A DNA stretch of 64,000 bases from CAVVVS01 sp963751355. GTDB lineage: Bacteria; Bacteroidota; Ignavibacteria; Ignavibacteriales; Ignavibacteriaceae. Positions 55,207-64,000 of this stretch are shown one piece after another. The position numbers were made by a program, and so were the translations under genes. How positions within the stretch are numbered: the stretch's first letter is position 1; each line of letters starts with the position of its first letter. Under the pieces are notes generated by a model, which worked only from the letters and a program-made list of their open reading frames with translations, had not been told where the DNA came from and did not search any database. The DNA is taken from the NCBI GenBank assembly GCA_963751355.1, contig CAVVVS010000048.1:13407-77406 (forward strand), read 5' to 3'.

Positions 55207-55601
55207 GAGATTATTCCCTTTAGTTTATAAAAAATAACAGGGAGAACATCCTAACAATAATTGAATCGAAGATTGTAAAATTTACTATTTTGAACATTTG
55301 CGCCGGAAATAAATATAAAAGAAAAATAGGTATGAAATAAATTATTGGTAGTAATCAAAATTTCAAGTAATATTTTACGAGTAATTAAGGTTGTACAAAA
55401 ATAATTTTATCTATTTAAAATCTGCGAAGAATTGTTGCATCAGCTTCATCTTCGTTCTATTTTTCAGAAGAATATTACTTCTTGTACAACCTTTTGAAAA
55501 GTCTTAACAGTCATCTTACTTTTAATAAATGAAAGTCGAGTAAGATTAAGAGCATGAGTAAAAGAAAGATTATGAATATTTTTCTAGGGTAACTTAAGTA
55601 T
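55207..55601. other. 395-nt intergenic region with inverted repeat
   Basis: This gap separates the two GH3 genes, so the downstream one may have its own promoter here. Perfect 12-bp arms AAGGTTGTACAA (55387-55398) and TTGTACAACCTT (55482-55493) enclose an 83-nt loop; each arm contains the 8-bp palindrome TTGTACAA. No gene is supported. Confidence 0.5.
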
Positions 55602-58511
55602 CTATTTATTCAAAGCTCTAATTACGGCATCATGGACCTCAGGTCTTACTTTCCCTATCTTATGATTATTTCTGGTCGGGTATACTCTGTTAGTTAAGAA
55701 TACAACAAATAATTTTCTTGTTGGGTCAGTCCAAACAGAAGTTCCTGTAAAACCCGTATGACCGTATGAAAGCTTGCTGAACAAATGTCCGGCAGATGAA
55801 TAACCGGGATTAGGCGTTTTAGTATCCCAGCCTAATGCGCGCGTACTCAAATCAGATTGCTTTTTGGTAAACATTTCGACTGTAGATGCTTTAATAAATC
55901 TCTTCCCCTGGTAGACTCCTTTTTGCAAAAGCATTTGTAAAAGTTTTGACAGATCGGAGGCATCGGAAAACAATCCGGCATGACCGGCAACGCCGCCTAA
56001 CAATGCTGATGTTTCGTCATGTACTGTTCCCCGGATCTGCCTATGGCGCCAGTAATTATCATACTCTGTCGGAGCAATTCTGTGCACCAAAGATTTGGGA
56101 GGATTAAACATGGTGCTTGGCATACCAAGTGGTTTGAAGACTTCATTCTCCGTAAATTTATCGAGAGTTTCACCGGTAACTTTTTCGATAATTTTTCCCA
56201 TTGTAATCATATTCAAATCGGAATAAACCATTTTACTGCCGGTTGGATAAACGAGAGAATCACTGTAAATTTCATTTAATACTGCTTGTGCTTTGTTTTT
56301 TACATTATTGAAAGAGGCGGGTTTTCTTGTTATATCGGGTCTCAAACCACTGTCATGTACCAGTAAATTTCTAATTGTAACATTCCCTTTCCCATTAACT
56401 CCGAATTGAGGGATGTACTTTGCAACTTTATCATCAAGTTTAAACAAACCTTTATCATAGCAAATCATTGTTGCGGAAGTTGTGGCAATTACTTTGGTCA
56501 GTGATGCAAGGCCGTACATAGTATTTTTAGAAATAGCGCCGGAAGTGTCGTCATAGGTATAATGTCCGTAAGCTTTAAAATGAAGGATTACTCCATCTTG
56601 TGCAACCAGCAATTCGGCACCAGGAAAAGCGGAATCAAGTATTGCAGCATTAACAACGCTATCGACGCCTTCAAATTTTTTATTTTCCGCAGTTAATTTA
56701 TAACGGCTGATTGGGCGTAATGCTGTTTGAGGAACAGTAATTCCTGTTCCAAATTTAGCATCTGAATTAGGAATATTTATTGGCAGTTTTCCTTCTATCG
56801 GAATTTCTCCGAACAATGCGTTTGCCAATGCAATCTCAGATACGTTTATATCGCCGTAATTGCATAGATAAGTTTTAGATTTAGGAAATTCTGAAAGAAT
56901 GTAAGGATTACCGTGAGATAATAATATTACGGGCTTGCGCAATGAAAGAATTTCATTAACCAGATTATGCTGAGATTTATTAAGCCCAAGCTTTCCGCTG
57001 TATGCCCGCACTCTAGTATATATAGAAAGAAGAACAAAATCGGCTTTCCTTGCAGCATTTATCGCCGATTGATAAATTTGCTTATCAGAATTTTCCAGCA
57101 CGGTTCTGGTTGTCAAGTTCTGTGTTTCCTTGGACAATGTTCTGTCAAATAAATTTTCAACACCTGTTTGATCATTATCCAGAATAGAAATACTTGCATA
57201 ATTTATCCGTGTATCTGAAGAAAGAGGGATGAGTTTGTTTTCATCTTTTATTAATGTAATTGATTTTCTTGCTAATTTATTTGCTGTTTCCCAATGTAAA
57301 TTGGTTCCAACTTTATTAGGAATTTCACCAGGATCGATCCGATGACTTTTATTTAATCCTGCCCATTTTTTTGCGATGAGAATTTTTGTGACTGCATCAT
57401 CCAAACGTGTTTGACTAATTACACCTTTTTTTACGGCATCAACGATGGCATGAATCGCTTCTTCTGCATTCCTCGGTAAAAGGATTACATCATTACCGGC
57501 ATTAATCGCCATTATAGCAGCTTCATCAGTATTGTATGAATTGGTTATTGCATGCATTTCCATTGCATCGGTGACTACTAATCCGTTAAAGCCCAGCTGT
57601 TTTTTCAGCAGTCCTGTAATAATATTTTTTGAGAGAGTGGCCGGAATATTTTGAGGTTCATAAGCCGGAACGTCAAGGTGACCAACCATAACCGACATGA
57701 CTCCGTTCTTAATATCGGATTCAAAAGGGGGAAGTTCAACTTTGTTTAATTCTTCTTTCGAATCGTGAATGACAGCTAAACTACGGTGAGAATCAACGCT
57801 AGTATTTCCGTGACCGGGAAAATGTTTTGCAGTTGCAATCATTCCTCCCTGCTGAATTCCTTTGATAATGGCAGCACTTAGTTTCTTAACTAGTTGAACA
57901 TTATCACCGAAAGACCTTACATTTATAATTGGATTGTCGGGATCTGTATTTACGTCGGAGACAGGTGCATAATTCTGCTTTACGCCTAATGCTTCTCCTT
58001 CTTCTGCAATTATTTTTCCCATTTGATAGGTTAACGCGGAATCATCAGCGGCGCCGAGTCCCATATTGTAGGGAAATGCAGTAGTCCCGTCTATTCGATG
58101 AGCTACCCCGCGTTCAAAGTCGGAGGAAATTAATAAAGGTACTTTTGATTCATTCTGAAGTTTGTTTATAATTGCAGCGCTTTCATAGACGTCTCCTAAG
58201 CCTAAAATAATGCCGCCTACTTTCAAATCTTTTACTTCATGAAGAGCTTTTTGAAATTGCGAATCATCCCAACTGGTATATCTTCCGCTTATTTTAGGGA
58301 ACACAACCTGCGCGGCTTTCTCTTCGAGTGTCATTTGTGAAAATTCTTCTTTTACCCAGGGATCATTCTTTTTATTAAAAACATTTACATAGCTCGAATC
58401 GCCCTGCTGAATAGTTTCATTATTTGTGCAAGTACCTGCCGTAAAAATATATCCGCAGAGAATAAAAGTAGCTATTACTATTAAATTCGATTTATAGATT
58501 TTTTTAATCAT
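55602..58511 (-). CDS. GH3 hydrolase fused to a serine beta-lactamase-like domain, exported
   Basis: A 969-residue exported protein. The N-terminus is hydrophobic (about 8-25) with Cys28 as a possible lipid anchor, though Thr at -1 is atypical. A GH3 NagZ-like domain follows (K229-H230-FPGHGN, dyad D240-S-H242, nucleophile D315) with its C-terminal domain (about 400-600). From about residue 620 comes a class C beta-lactamase/esterase-like domain with S670-L-T-K673, Y763-S-D and GHTGFTG. GH3-beta-lactamase-like fusions occur in Bacteroidota and act on muropeptides outside the cytoplasm. Its start overlaps nothing but follows the transporter gene by 2 nt, indicating one operon. Confidence 0.9.
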   Translation of the reverse strand: MIKKIYKSNLIVIATFILCGYIFTAGTCTNNETIQQGDSSYVNVFNKKNDPWVKEEFSQMTLEEKAAQVVFPKISGRYTSWDDSQFQKALHEVKDLKVGGIILGLGDVYESAAIINKLQNESKVPLLISSDFERGVAHRIDGTTAFPYNMGLGAADDSALTYQMGKIIAEEGEALGVKQNYAPVSDVNTDPDNPIINVRSFGDNVQLVKKLSAAIIKGIQQGGMIATAKHFPGHGNTSVDSHRSLAVIHDSKEELNKVELPPFESDIKNGVMSVMVGHLDVPAYEPQNIPATLSKNIITGLLKKQLGFNGLVVTDAMEMHAITNSYNTDEAAIMAINAGNDVILLPRNAEEAIHAIVDAVKKGVISQTRLDDAVTKILIAKKWAGLNKSHRIDPGEIPNKVGTNLHWETANKLARKSITLIKDENKLIPLSSDTRINYASISILDNDQTGVENLFDRTLSKETQNLTTRTVLENSDKQIYQSAINAARKADFVLLSIYTRVRAYSGKLGLNKSQHNLVNEILSLRKPVILLSHGNPYILSEFPKSKTYLCNYGDINVSEIALANALFGEIPIEGKLPINIPNSDAKFGTGITVPQTALRPISRYKLTAENKKFEGVDSVVNAAILDSAFPGAELLVAQDGVILHFKAYGHYTYDDTSGAISKNTMYGLASLTKVIATTSATMICYDKGLFKLDDKVAKYIPQFGVNGKGNVTIRNLLVHDSGLRPDITRKPASFNNVKNKAQAVLNEIYSDSLVYPTGSKMVYSDLNMITMGKIIEKVTGETLDKFTENEVFKPLGMPSTMFNPPKSLVHRIAPTEYDNYWRHRQIRGTVHDETSALLGGVAGHAGLFSDASDLSKLLQMLLQKGVYQGKRFIKASTVEMFTKKQSDLSTRALGWDTKTPNPGYSSAGHLFSKLSYGHTGFTGTSVWTDPTRKLFVVFLTNRVYPTRNNHKIGKVRPEVHDAVIRALNK

Positions 58512-58513
58512 TT

Positions 58514-60400
58514 TTACGCTGCCTTTTCATTGGTTTTCTTCCCGAATTCAGGATCGATCGGTAAGAATTTAGTGATTATGAATGCCGGGATTGTTGAGAT
58601 ACAAACCCAGATAAAAAAGTGCTGATAGCCTATAACGGATTGAAGCCACCCGCTGATCATACCGGGAATCATCATCCCCAATGCCATAAATCCGGTTGCA
58701 ATTGCATAGTGGGATGTTTTGTGGTCGCCTTCCGAAATATAAATAAGAACTAAAAGAAATGCAGTAAATCCGAATCCGTAACCGAACTGTTCGAACGCAA
58801 TCGCAATATTTATCAGTAAAAAATTTGTTGTTTGCGTATAAGAGAGGAAAACATAAACAAGATCGGGTACGTTTATAGCCACCAACATCCACCAGAGCCA
58901 ATATTTTACTCCATGCTTAGCAGCCAGTATTCCGCCGATAATTCCTCCGGCTGTTAATGCTAGAATTCCAACCGTACCGTAAACAAAACCTATTTGTCCG
59001 GTAGTAAGTGCAAGTCCGCCGACTTCCTGCGCATCCAGTAAGAATGGGGTTGCCAGCTTAACCAATTGTGCTTCGCCCAATCTATAAAGAAGAATAAATG
59101 CTACAATAGTCCCAATTTTTTTCTTTTTAAAAAACATCGCAAAGGTTTTAAAAAATTCCTCCAATGCATTTTTAATCGATGCAGTTTCGACAACAGATTT
59201 ATCCGACTTAGGGAACGGAAGAATGAATTTATGGTAGAGGAAAAGACCTACAAACATTCCGGCAAGAACGAATAGGGTAACTATCCATGCCAGCGGAATA
59301 TTACCTGCCCGTGCCCTGAATTCAGTTGAAGATGCGGTCATAAGTTTCGGATCAAGCTGGATAACAGACATTGCGGGAGTGTTCCAGTTTTTGGAATTAA
59401 ACACGAAGCGTGTTCCTTCAACCAGGGATATACTATTATCTCCAGTTTCCCTGCCGAAGTTCACTACTATATTTTTACCGGGCTGTGGTTTGTTTGATAA
59501 TTGAAAATAAACAATTTCAATATTTCCCGTCAACTTCGATTTAGTGGGCGCTTTTATTTCAGGTCCGAAATATTTTTTTAAGATATGCTCCAGTGGAGAG
59601 ACAAAAACTCTATTCCACCATGAAGTTTGCTTACCGAGATTTGTAACTACTGTTTCGGAACGATTAGAAGATTTATAAAAGCCATGTGAATCGTTCCAGC
59701 TTTTTGCAACATTAATTATAGAATCAACTTGGGATTTTTCCCGATTCTTTGTGCTGACTATGAATGTATCCGGATAAGTCACAATTCTTAATCTACCCGG
59801 CAGCCTGGGAATATTTACTTGTGAAGGAGAAACAATTTGTGTTAGTTGTTTTCCGGGCTTGGTTAAAACCTGGATATCAACAGAAGGTAACCCGCTGTGA
59901 CTTTCAATATAACCGGCAAGAATGATCAAAATTCCTTGTCCAAAAATCATTGCAACCCTGTAAAACGTACTCCTAATTCCGACGAACCATGCCTGTTCAT
60001 GTTCGGAAAGACCAAGCATATAAAAACCGTCCGATGCTATATCGTGGGTTGCTGAACTGAAGGCTAATAGCCAGAAAAAAGCTAATGTGTACCTGAAGAA
60101 ATTAGGGACAGGGATGGTAAGTGCTACCCCTGCTAACCCGGCGCCTATAAGTAACTGCATTGTGATAACCCAGAAGCGCTTGGTTTTTAAGATATCGACT
60201 ACCGGGCTCCATAAAGGTTTTATTATCCACGGCAGATAAAGCCAGCTAGTGTATAATGCAATATCGGTATTAGAAATTCCAAGTCGTTTATACATGATAA
60301 CGGAAACCGTCATTACAACTACATAAGGTATACCTTGTGCAAAATAAAGTGTAGGTACCCACGCCCAGGGTTTTCGGTAACTGACTTTTTGATTTCCCAA
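58514..60400 (-). CDS. AmpG-like MFS transporter with large extracytoplasmic insertion
   Basis: A 628-residue major facilitator. About five to six N-terminal helices (residues 10-165; WVPTLYFAQGIPYVVVMT, FSSATHDIASDGFY) match the AmpG/muropeptide-permease group, which has this SATHD motif. A soluble insert of about 200 residues (about 168-375) interrupts the bundle, followed by the remaining helices (about 376-615). Ordinary AmpG proteins are about 420-560 residues and lack it. The gene heads a unit with the GH3-beta-lactamase gene 2 nt downstream, supporting import of cell-wall fragments. Substrate is inferred. Confidence 0.85.
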   Translation of the reverse strand: MGNQKVSYRKPWAWVPTLYFAQGIPYVVVMTVSVIMYKRLGISNTDIALYTSWLYLPWIIKPLWSPVVDILKTKRFWVITMQLLIGAGLAGVALTIPVPNFFRYTLAFFWLLAFSSATHDIASDGFYMLGLSEHEQAWFVGIRSTFYRVAMIFGQGILIILAGYIESHSGLPSVDIQVLTKPGKQLTQIVSPSQVNIPRLPGRLRIVTYPDTFIVSTKNREKSQVDSIINVAKSWNDSHGFYKSSNRSETVVTNLGKQTSWWNRVFVSPLEHILKKYFGPEIKAPTKSKLTGNIEIVYFQLSNKPQPGKNIVVNFGRETGDNSISLVEGTRFVFNSKNWNTPAMSVIQLDPKLMTASSTEFRARAGNIPLAWIVTLFVLAGMFVGLFLYHKFILPFPKSDKSVVETASIKNALEEFFKTFAMFFKKKKIGTIVAFILLYRLGEAQLVKLATPFLLDAQEVGGLALTTGQIGFVYGTVGILALTAGGIIGGILAAKHGVKYWLWWMLVAINVPDLVYVFLSYTQTTNFLLINIAIAFEQFGYGFGFTAFLLVLIYISEGDHKTSHYAIATGFMALGMMIPGMISGWLQSVIGYQHFFIWVCISTIPAFIITKFLPIDPEFGKKTNEKAA

Positions 60401-60524
60401 ATTAATTCTCCGGGTAAAATTTATATGATAAATTATTAATGGTAATTATTGTCTTCCTCCAGCTAATGAAGTAAAGTGAAATGCTATTAAAACCATATCA
60501 TTAGATAAATAGAAAATTTTAATA

Positions 60525-61457
60525 TCAATGTGCTGCAGCCGCTAAAAATTCTTTAGCCATTAGGACAGCACCCTCAGCAGGGGATTTTTCAGGATTCCTA
60601 ACGTTAATATGAAGAAGCTTCTCCTGTATCTTTTTTAATAGTGTTCGCGAAAAAATATTATCGCTGCTTATTATTCCGCCTAAAAGAACAAGATCTAATA
60701 CCGGCTGATTGATTTTTTTTGCCATAGCAGTAATATGCATAAGCAATTCATTTGTTTCTTCTTCAACTATTCTTTGACATCCTGGATCGTTCATTTCAGC
60801 CGCTTCAAATACCAATGGAGCTGTTGAAGCTATATCAAAATTGTTTTTGTATACAGCATTGATAAGACTTTCCTGGGAATCAATTTTAAAATGATCTGCC
60901 AGCAGCTTTGTAATAAAAGAATGTTCGCCTCGTCCGTCATAGTCCTTAGATGCGAGAACCAAACCTTTCTTACCTATAACATAGCCGCTGCCCTCATCAC
61001 CTAAATATCTGCCAAATCCTCCCACACGGTGAATATTTCCCCCGGCATCTTTCCCGAACATTATGGAGCCTGTTCCGGAAATCAAAATACTTCCGGGTTT
61101 CCCTGGAAAAGCTCCCTCTATGGCAATCCGGGCATCACTTTCAACACGAAACAAATTAAATTTGATCCCTTTTTGGTTTGAATATTCGATAAATGCATTT
61201 TGTAAAGTTTCAGCATCATTTTTTCTGCCGGCGCCTGTAGTTCCAATTAAGACTACTTTTATATCGCCATATTCAATACCAAGAGAATCTTTACAATTTT
61301 TAATAAGTCCGAATAATGTTTCTGAGACTTCTTTCGTACCTTTGACTAGAAAGTTGGAAGCATTGCCTGTACATTCGTAAAGAATTTTTCCATCAAGGTC
61401 GGTAATTATGCAGCGGGTTTTGGTACCCCCTCCGTCCATTCCGATTAAATATTCCAT
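60525..61457 (-). CDS. BadF/BadG-type ATPase, N-acetylglucosamine/MurNAc kinase-like
   Basis: A 310-residue sugar kinase-like protein with the phosphate-1 motif MDGGGTKTRCIITDLDG (about 7-23), the GTTGAGRKND segment, LISGTGSIMFG (about 128-138) and GGFGRYLGDEGSGYVIGKKG (about 147-166), and the C-terminal adenosine motif LGGIISSDNIF (about 258-268). These match the NAGK/BadF group that phosphorylates GlcNAc or MurNAc (as MurK-type kinases do). Its place next to the transporter and NagZ-like genes fits phosphorylation of sugars released from cell wall. It is 124 nt upstream of the MFS gene, so co-transcription is possible. Confidence 0.88.
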   Translation of the reverse strand: MEYLIGMDGGGTKTRCIITDLDGKILYECTGNASNFLVKGTKEVSETLFGLIKNCKDSLGIEYGDIKVVLIGTTGAGRKNDAETLQNAFIEYSNQKGIKFNLFRVESDARIAIEGAFPGKPGSILISGTGSIMFGKDAGGNIHRVGGFGRYLGDEGSGYVIGKKGLVLASKDYDGRGEHSFITKLLADHFKIDSQESLINAVYKNNFDIASTAPLVFEAAEMNDPGCQRIVEEETNELLMHITAMAKKINQPVLDLVLLGGIISSDNIFSRTLLKKIQEKLLHINVRNPEKSPAEGAVLMAKEFLAAAAH

Positions 61458-61607
61458 TAAGCTCTATCTTATTATGGTCGATTTGCTTTTATTAAAATAG
61501 AAAAAATTGTTTCAACTTTAAAATATTATTCGACAAAAAATTTAATACTTTAAGCATTATTTTTAGATAAAAAATTCTTTATCTTTAAATAAAAGTAAAT
61601 TTTAACC

Positions 61608-63077
61608 ATGAAGAACTTAGAAGAATATTTCAAAACATTCAGAGAAAACATTTTAGGATATAATACAACATTCTTATCACCATACGGGGAAAAGAAAATC
61701 ATTTATGCCGATTGGATAGCCAGCGGGAGATTGTATTCTCCGATTGAGACGAAAATGATTGAAATATTCGGACCCTTTGTAGGAAATACCCATTCGGAGT
61801 CAAGTGTTACGGGAACTACGATGACCCATTCTTATCATTACGCCCATGAGTTGATTAAACAGCATGTTAATGCCGGTAAAGACGATGTCATAATTACTGC
61901 AGGTTCCGGAATGACGGCACTAATTAATAAATTTCAAAGAATCTTAGGATTGAAAATTCCTGAACAGCTAAAAGATTTTTTAATTTTACCTGAAGAATTA
62001 AAACCGGTCGTTTTTGTCACTCACATGGAACATCATTCTAATCACACTTCGTGGCTGGAAACTATTGGGAAAGTTGTTTGCATTCAACCCACGGATGAGG
62101 GATTGGTGGACCTCGAAGATTTTGAAAAGCAATTGGAAGAATATAGCGATAGAAAATTAAAAATCGGTTCATTCACGGCGTGCTCAAATGTTACCGGAAT
62201 AAGTACTCCTTACCATAAAATGGCGAAAATGATGCACGAATACGGGGGTTTCTGTTTTGTAGATTTTGCTTGTTCCGCACCTTATGTAAAAATTGATATG
62301 CATCCGGATGATCCAATGGAAAAATTGGACGCTATTCTATTTTCTCCGCATAAATTTTTAGGCGGACCCGGAACAGCCGGGGTTTTAATTTTCAATTCCA
62401 AGTTGTATAAAAACCGGATACCTGATCAACCGGGAGGTGGTACGGTTGAGTGGACTAATCCCTGGGGACAGCATAAGTTTGTAAACAATATTGAGCTAAG
62501 AGAAGACGGGGGAACACCGGCATTCCTTCAAACAATTAAAGCTGCCCTTTGCATTGAATTAAAAGAGCAGATGACGGTAGAAAAAATGGAACTTCGGGAA
62601 GCAGAACTTGTTAAAATTGCCTTCGAAGAAATGAGGAAGATTCCCGGGCTGCATCTGCTAGCCGGTAATATTGAAGAAAGGCTTGGTGCTCTTTCTTTTT
62701 ATGTTGATAATACTCATTATAATTTGATCGTGCAATTATTAAACGATCGCTACGGTGTGCAAGTTAGAGGCGGATGTTCATGTGCAGGAACATACGGACA
62801 TTATCTGCTGCATGTTACTCCTAATCAGTCAAAGCATATTACCGATTTAATCAATCACGGAGATCTGTCAGAAAAACCCGGCTGGGTTAGAATGTCTATT
62901 CATCCCACTATGACAAATGATGAACTTTACTATATTACTAATGCTATCTCTGAAATTGTGAAAAATGTGAATGAGTGGGGAAAAGATTACCGTTATGATG
63001 TTCACAAAAACGAATTCTTTCATATTTCCGCTAACGGTGAAAATGTTAAGCAGATCGAAAACTGGTACCGCCTGTAA
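61608..63077 (+). CDS. Class V aminotransferase-fold PLP enzyme
   Basis: A 489-residue PLP-dependent enzyme. The N-terminal YADWIASGRLYSPIE and NTHSESSVTG segments, HMEHHSNHTSW (cofactor-contacting His), the VDFACSAPYVKID region and the PLP-binding K249 in SPHKFLGGPGTAGVL indicate the cysteine-desulfurase/class V fold. A Cys in RGGCSCAGTYGHYLL (about 386) is also typical. It is divergent from the kinase gene (150 nt between). Bacteroidota and Ignavibacteria carry such enzymes of uncertain substrate; desulfurase activity is possible but unproven. Confidence 0.88.
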   Translation: MKNLEEYFKTFRENILGYNTTFLSPYGEKKIIYADWIASGRLYSPIETKMIEIFGPFVGNTHSESSVTGTTMTHSYHYAHELIKQHVNAGKDDVIITAGSGMTALINKFQRILGLKIPEQLKDFLILPEELKPVVFVTHMEHHSNHTSWLETIGKVVCIQPTDEGLVDLEDFEKQLEEYSDRKLKIGSFTACSNVTGISTPYHKMAKMMHEYGGFCFVDFACSAPYVKIDMHPDDPMEKLDAILFSPHKFLGGPGTAGVLIFNSKLYKNRIPDQPGGGTVEWTNPWGQHKFVNNIELREDGGTPAFLQTIKAALCIELKEQMTVEKMELREAELVKIAFEEMRKIPGLHLLAGNIEERLGALSFYVDNTHYNLIVQLLNDRYGVQVRGGCSCAGTYGHYLLHVTPNQSKHITDLINHGDLSEKPGWVRMSIHPTMTNDELYYITNAISEIVKNVNEWGKDYRYDVHKNEFFHISANGENVKQIENWYRL

Positions 63078-63244
63078 ATATTTGTTCTCAATTTTAATTT
63101 TCCCGGAACGATATCAGACGGATACTGCGTAACTTCTTTTACATTAAATAATTCAATTGTCATTTGGCAGTAATCCTGTTTAATCGGATTGAGACCTGTG
63201 GGCATCTGATGCGAATCGTATATACATTTGAGATATTTTCCCAT
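63020..63244 (-). CDS. Possible small protein convergent with the aminotransferase, uncertain
   Basis: A 74-residue reading frame on the - strand with an AGGA ribosome site 5-6 nt before its ATG. The N-terminal 55 residues (MGKYLKCIYDSHQMPTGL onward) have a protein-like composition and lie outside other genes, but the last about 19 residues are antisense to the end of the aminotransferase. No family was recognised. It may be real, a remnant or a chance frame. Confidence 0.35.
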   Translation of the reverse strand: MGKYLKCIYDSHQMPTGLNPIKQDYCQMTIELFNVKEVTQYPSDIVPGKLKLRTNIYRRYQFSICLTFSPLAEI

Positions 63245-63732
63245 GGGTATCCTGTCAGGAAATGAAAATGCATAAAAAATATTATTTTGCGGGAACTCTA
63301 TTTTTTATGAATTTATCATAATACTTCGTTGGTTTCAATTTTGTAAAACTAAATTAGCTTCCGTTGTGAAGCAATTAATCTTAGCTTTATAAGCACACCT
63401 AGTTCTACTACATCTAAAAAAGAATACCTTAACTAGCAGTTCATTAAATTGTGAGAAATTATCATCTCAAAATTTTATTAATCCCGGAGAATGCTGAAAA
63501 ATTTCAATATGATGACCTAAATATCAGTCTGTGGAAAAATACCACAATTCACCAAATTTTTTCTCAAACATGAGAGCTTGGTTTTAATGGGCTTGCCATA
63601 TGTGAGATTTCCGTTGCACGTAAGTCTCTTAAAAAGCATAGATTATAAAATAATTTAGTACGGCATATTCTTTGCAATTGTGTAACAAAATGTTCTGATA
63701 TAATATCAGTCTTTAATTATTAGGGGTAATTT
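63245..63732. other. 488-nt intergenic region upstream of a universal stress protein
   Basis: No gene is supported. A near-palindrome CTGATA-TAA-TATCAG at 63695-63709 includes a TATAAT word at 63699-63704, about 30 nt before the stress protein start, but a matching -35 at proper distance was not found. Several weak hairpins (for example GCTTC-CGTTGT-GAAGC around 63356) have short stems. Regulatory content is possible but unproven. Confidence 0.4.
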
Positions 63733-64000
63733 TTGGTAAATATTAAGAAAATATTAGTACCGACCGATTTAAGTTCATTTTCATCACATGCGGTAGAATA
63801 TGCTTCCACATTCTGCAAATTATTCAACGCAGAACTTTATTTACTTTACGTAGTGAACAAAATTCCATATAAGACCATTCCGACTTTAACCGTTGAAATG
63901 AAGAAAATGTACGAAGCTGAAATTGAGACTGCCGGCACTAAGATAGATAATCAAATAAAATTGTACATCAAAAATTGTCCTTCAGTTATTAAAAAATTTT
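63733..64000 (+). CDS. Universal stress protein, partial (runs off the window)
   Basis: The first 89 codons of a universal-stress-protein-type gene beginning at TTG 63733, with AGGGG 9 nt upstream. The opening VNIKKILVPTDLSSFSSHA has the conserved Asp and Ser-Ser, and AVEYASTFCKLFNAELYLLYVV is the typical first helix-strand pair. The C-terminal ATP-binding motif lies beyond 64000. Role in the cell is stress response; details cannot be read. Confidence 0.82.
   Translation, partial: MVNIKKILVPTDLSSFSSHAVEYASTFCKLFNAELYLLYVVNKIPYKTIPTLTVEMKKMYEAEIETAGTKIDNQIKLYIKNCPSVIKKF

Noticed and set aside
61565..61584. AGATAAA-AAATTC-TTTATCT inverted repeat before the aminotransferase
   Set aside because: Seven-bp AT-rich arms are common by chance in this base composition, and nothing else supports a site.
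63699..63704. TATAAT as a promoter -10 for the universal stress gene
   Set aside because: No -35 element at 16-18 nt was found; TTGCAA is 21 nt away and TTGTGT is 15 nt away, so it is not called as a promoter.

Overview
This window looks like chromosome from a member of the Ignavibacteria / Melioribacter branch of the Bacteroidota-Chlorobiota group. The evidence is AT-rich DNA, secreted proteins ending in a type IX secretion (T9SS) type A sorting domain with the NYPNPFNP signature, a PorV/PorQ-family protein, a CarboxypepD-plug TonB receptor, and frequent Shine-Dalgarno-led starts including TTG and GTG. This placement is inference from gene content; no rRNA or tRNA gene was seen in the window.

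Layout. (1) 172-13390, all on the + strand: a polysaccharide-use locus with an SSS sodium symporter, an 831-aa carbohydrate-binding-type T9SS protein, a TonB receptor, a 1036-aa T9SS protein with an Asp-rich segment, a PorV-like barrel and a T9SS-exported GH9 glycanase. There is no SusD. Two related inverted repeats (4369-4430 and 13399-13494) bracket the receptor-to-GH9 part. (2) 13586-25634: housekeeping and redox genes (metallo-beta-lactamase fold, Rieske protein, queG, trxB), an ECF sigma/anti-sigma pair with a divergent membrane protein, then era, a DMT exporter, acylphosphatase, ispF, a DedA protein, lnt, threonine aldolase and a thioesterase. (3) 25716-36257: a divergent RamB/ScfR-type regulator followed by a fatty-acid beta-oxidation cluster (fadD, a fadN-fadA-fadE-like trio, a dienoyl-CoA-reductase-like SDR, a thioesterase). 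(4) 36287-46135: an exonuclease, a glutamine amidotransferase preceded by a collapsed VOC gene, purL, YihY, an outer-membrane protein, FmdB, OsmC, an Rrf2 regulator with a palindromic operator, a NapH-like Fe-S membrane protein and a hemerythrin. (5) 46304-53104: a 566-aa Rossmann protein of unknown role, two beta-propeller sugar-enzyme relatives, PspC, a LytTR response regulator and YciI. (6) 53494-61457, all on the - strand: a peptidoglycan-recycling-type locus with two duplicated GH3 enzymes (one fused to a serine beta-lactamase-like domain), an AmpG-like transporter with a large extra domain, and a BadF/NAGK-type sugar kinase. (7) 61608-64000: a class V aminotransferase and the start of a universal stress protein.

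How they fit. Regions 1 and 6 are carbohydrate scavenging: T9SS-displayed hydrolase and binding proteins plus TonB and Na+ import in region 1, and muropeptide-type import, trimming and phosphorylation in region 6. Region 3 is a self-contained fatty-acid degradation unit with its likely regulator.

The most distinctive signal is regulatory. Three copies of one two-part promoter motif (TGTAACCT-Y, 15 nt, GTCATA) lie between the ECF sigma gene and the divergent DUF6249-like gene: one faces the sigma gene and two in tandem face the membrane protein. This predicts an autoregulated regulon whose motif can be searched genome-wide. No CRISPR array, insertion sequence, integrase or prophage was seen.
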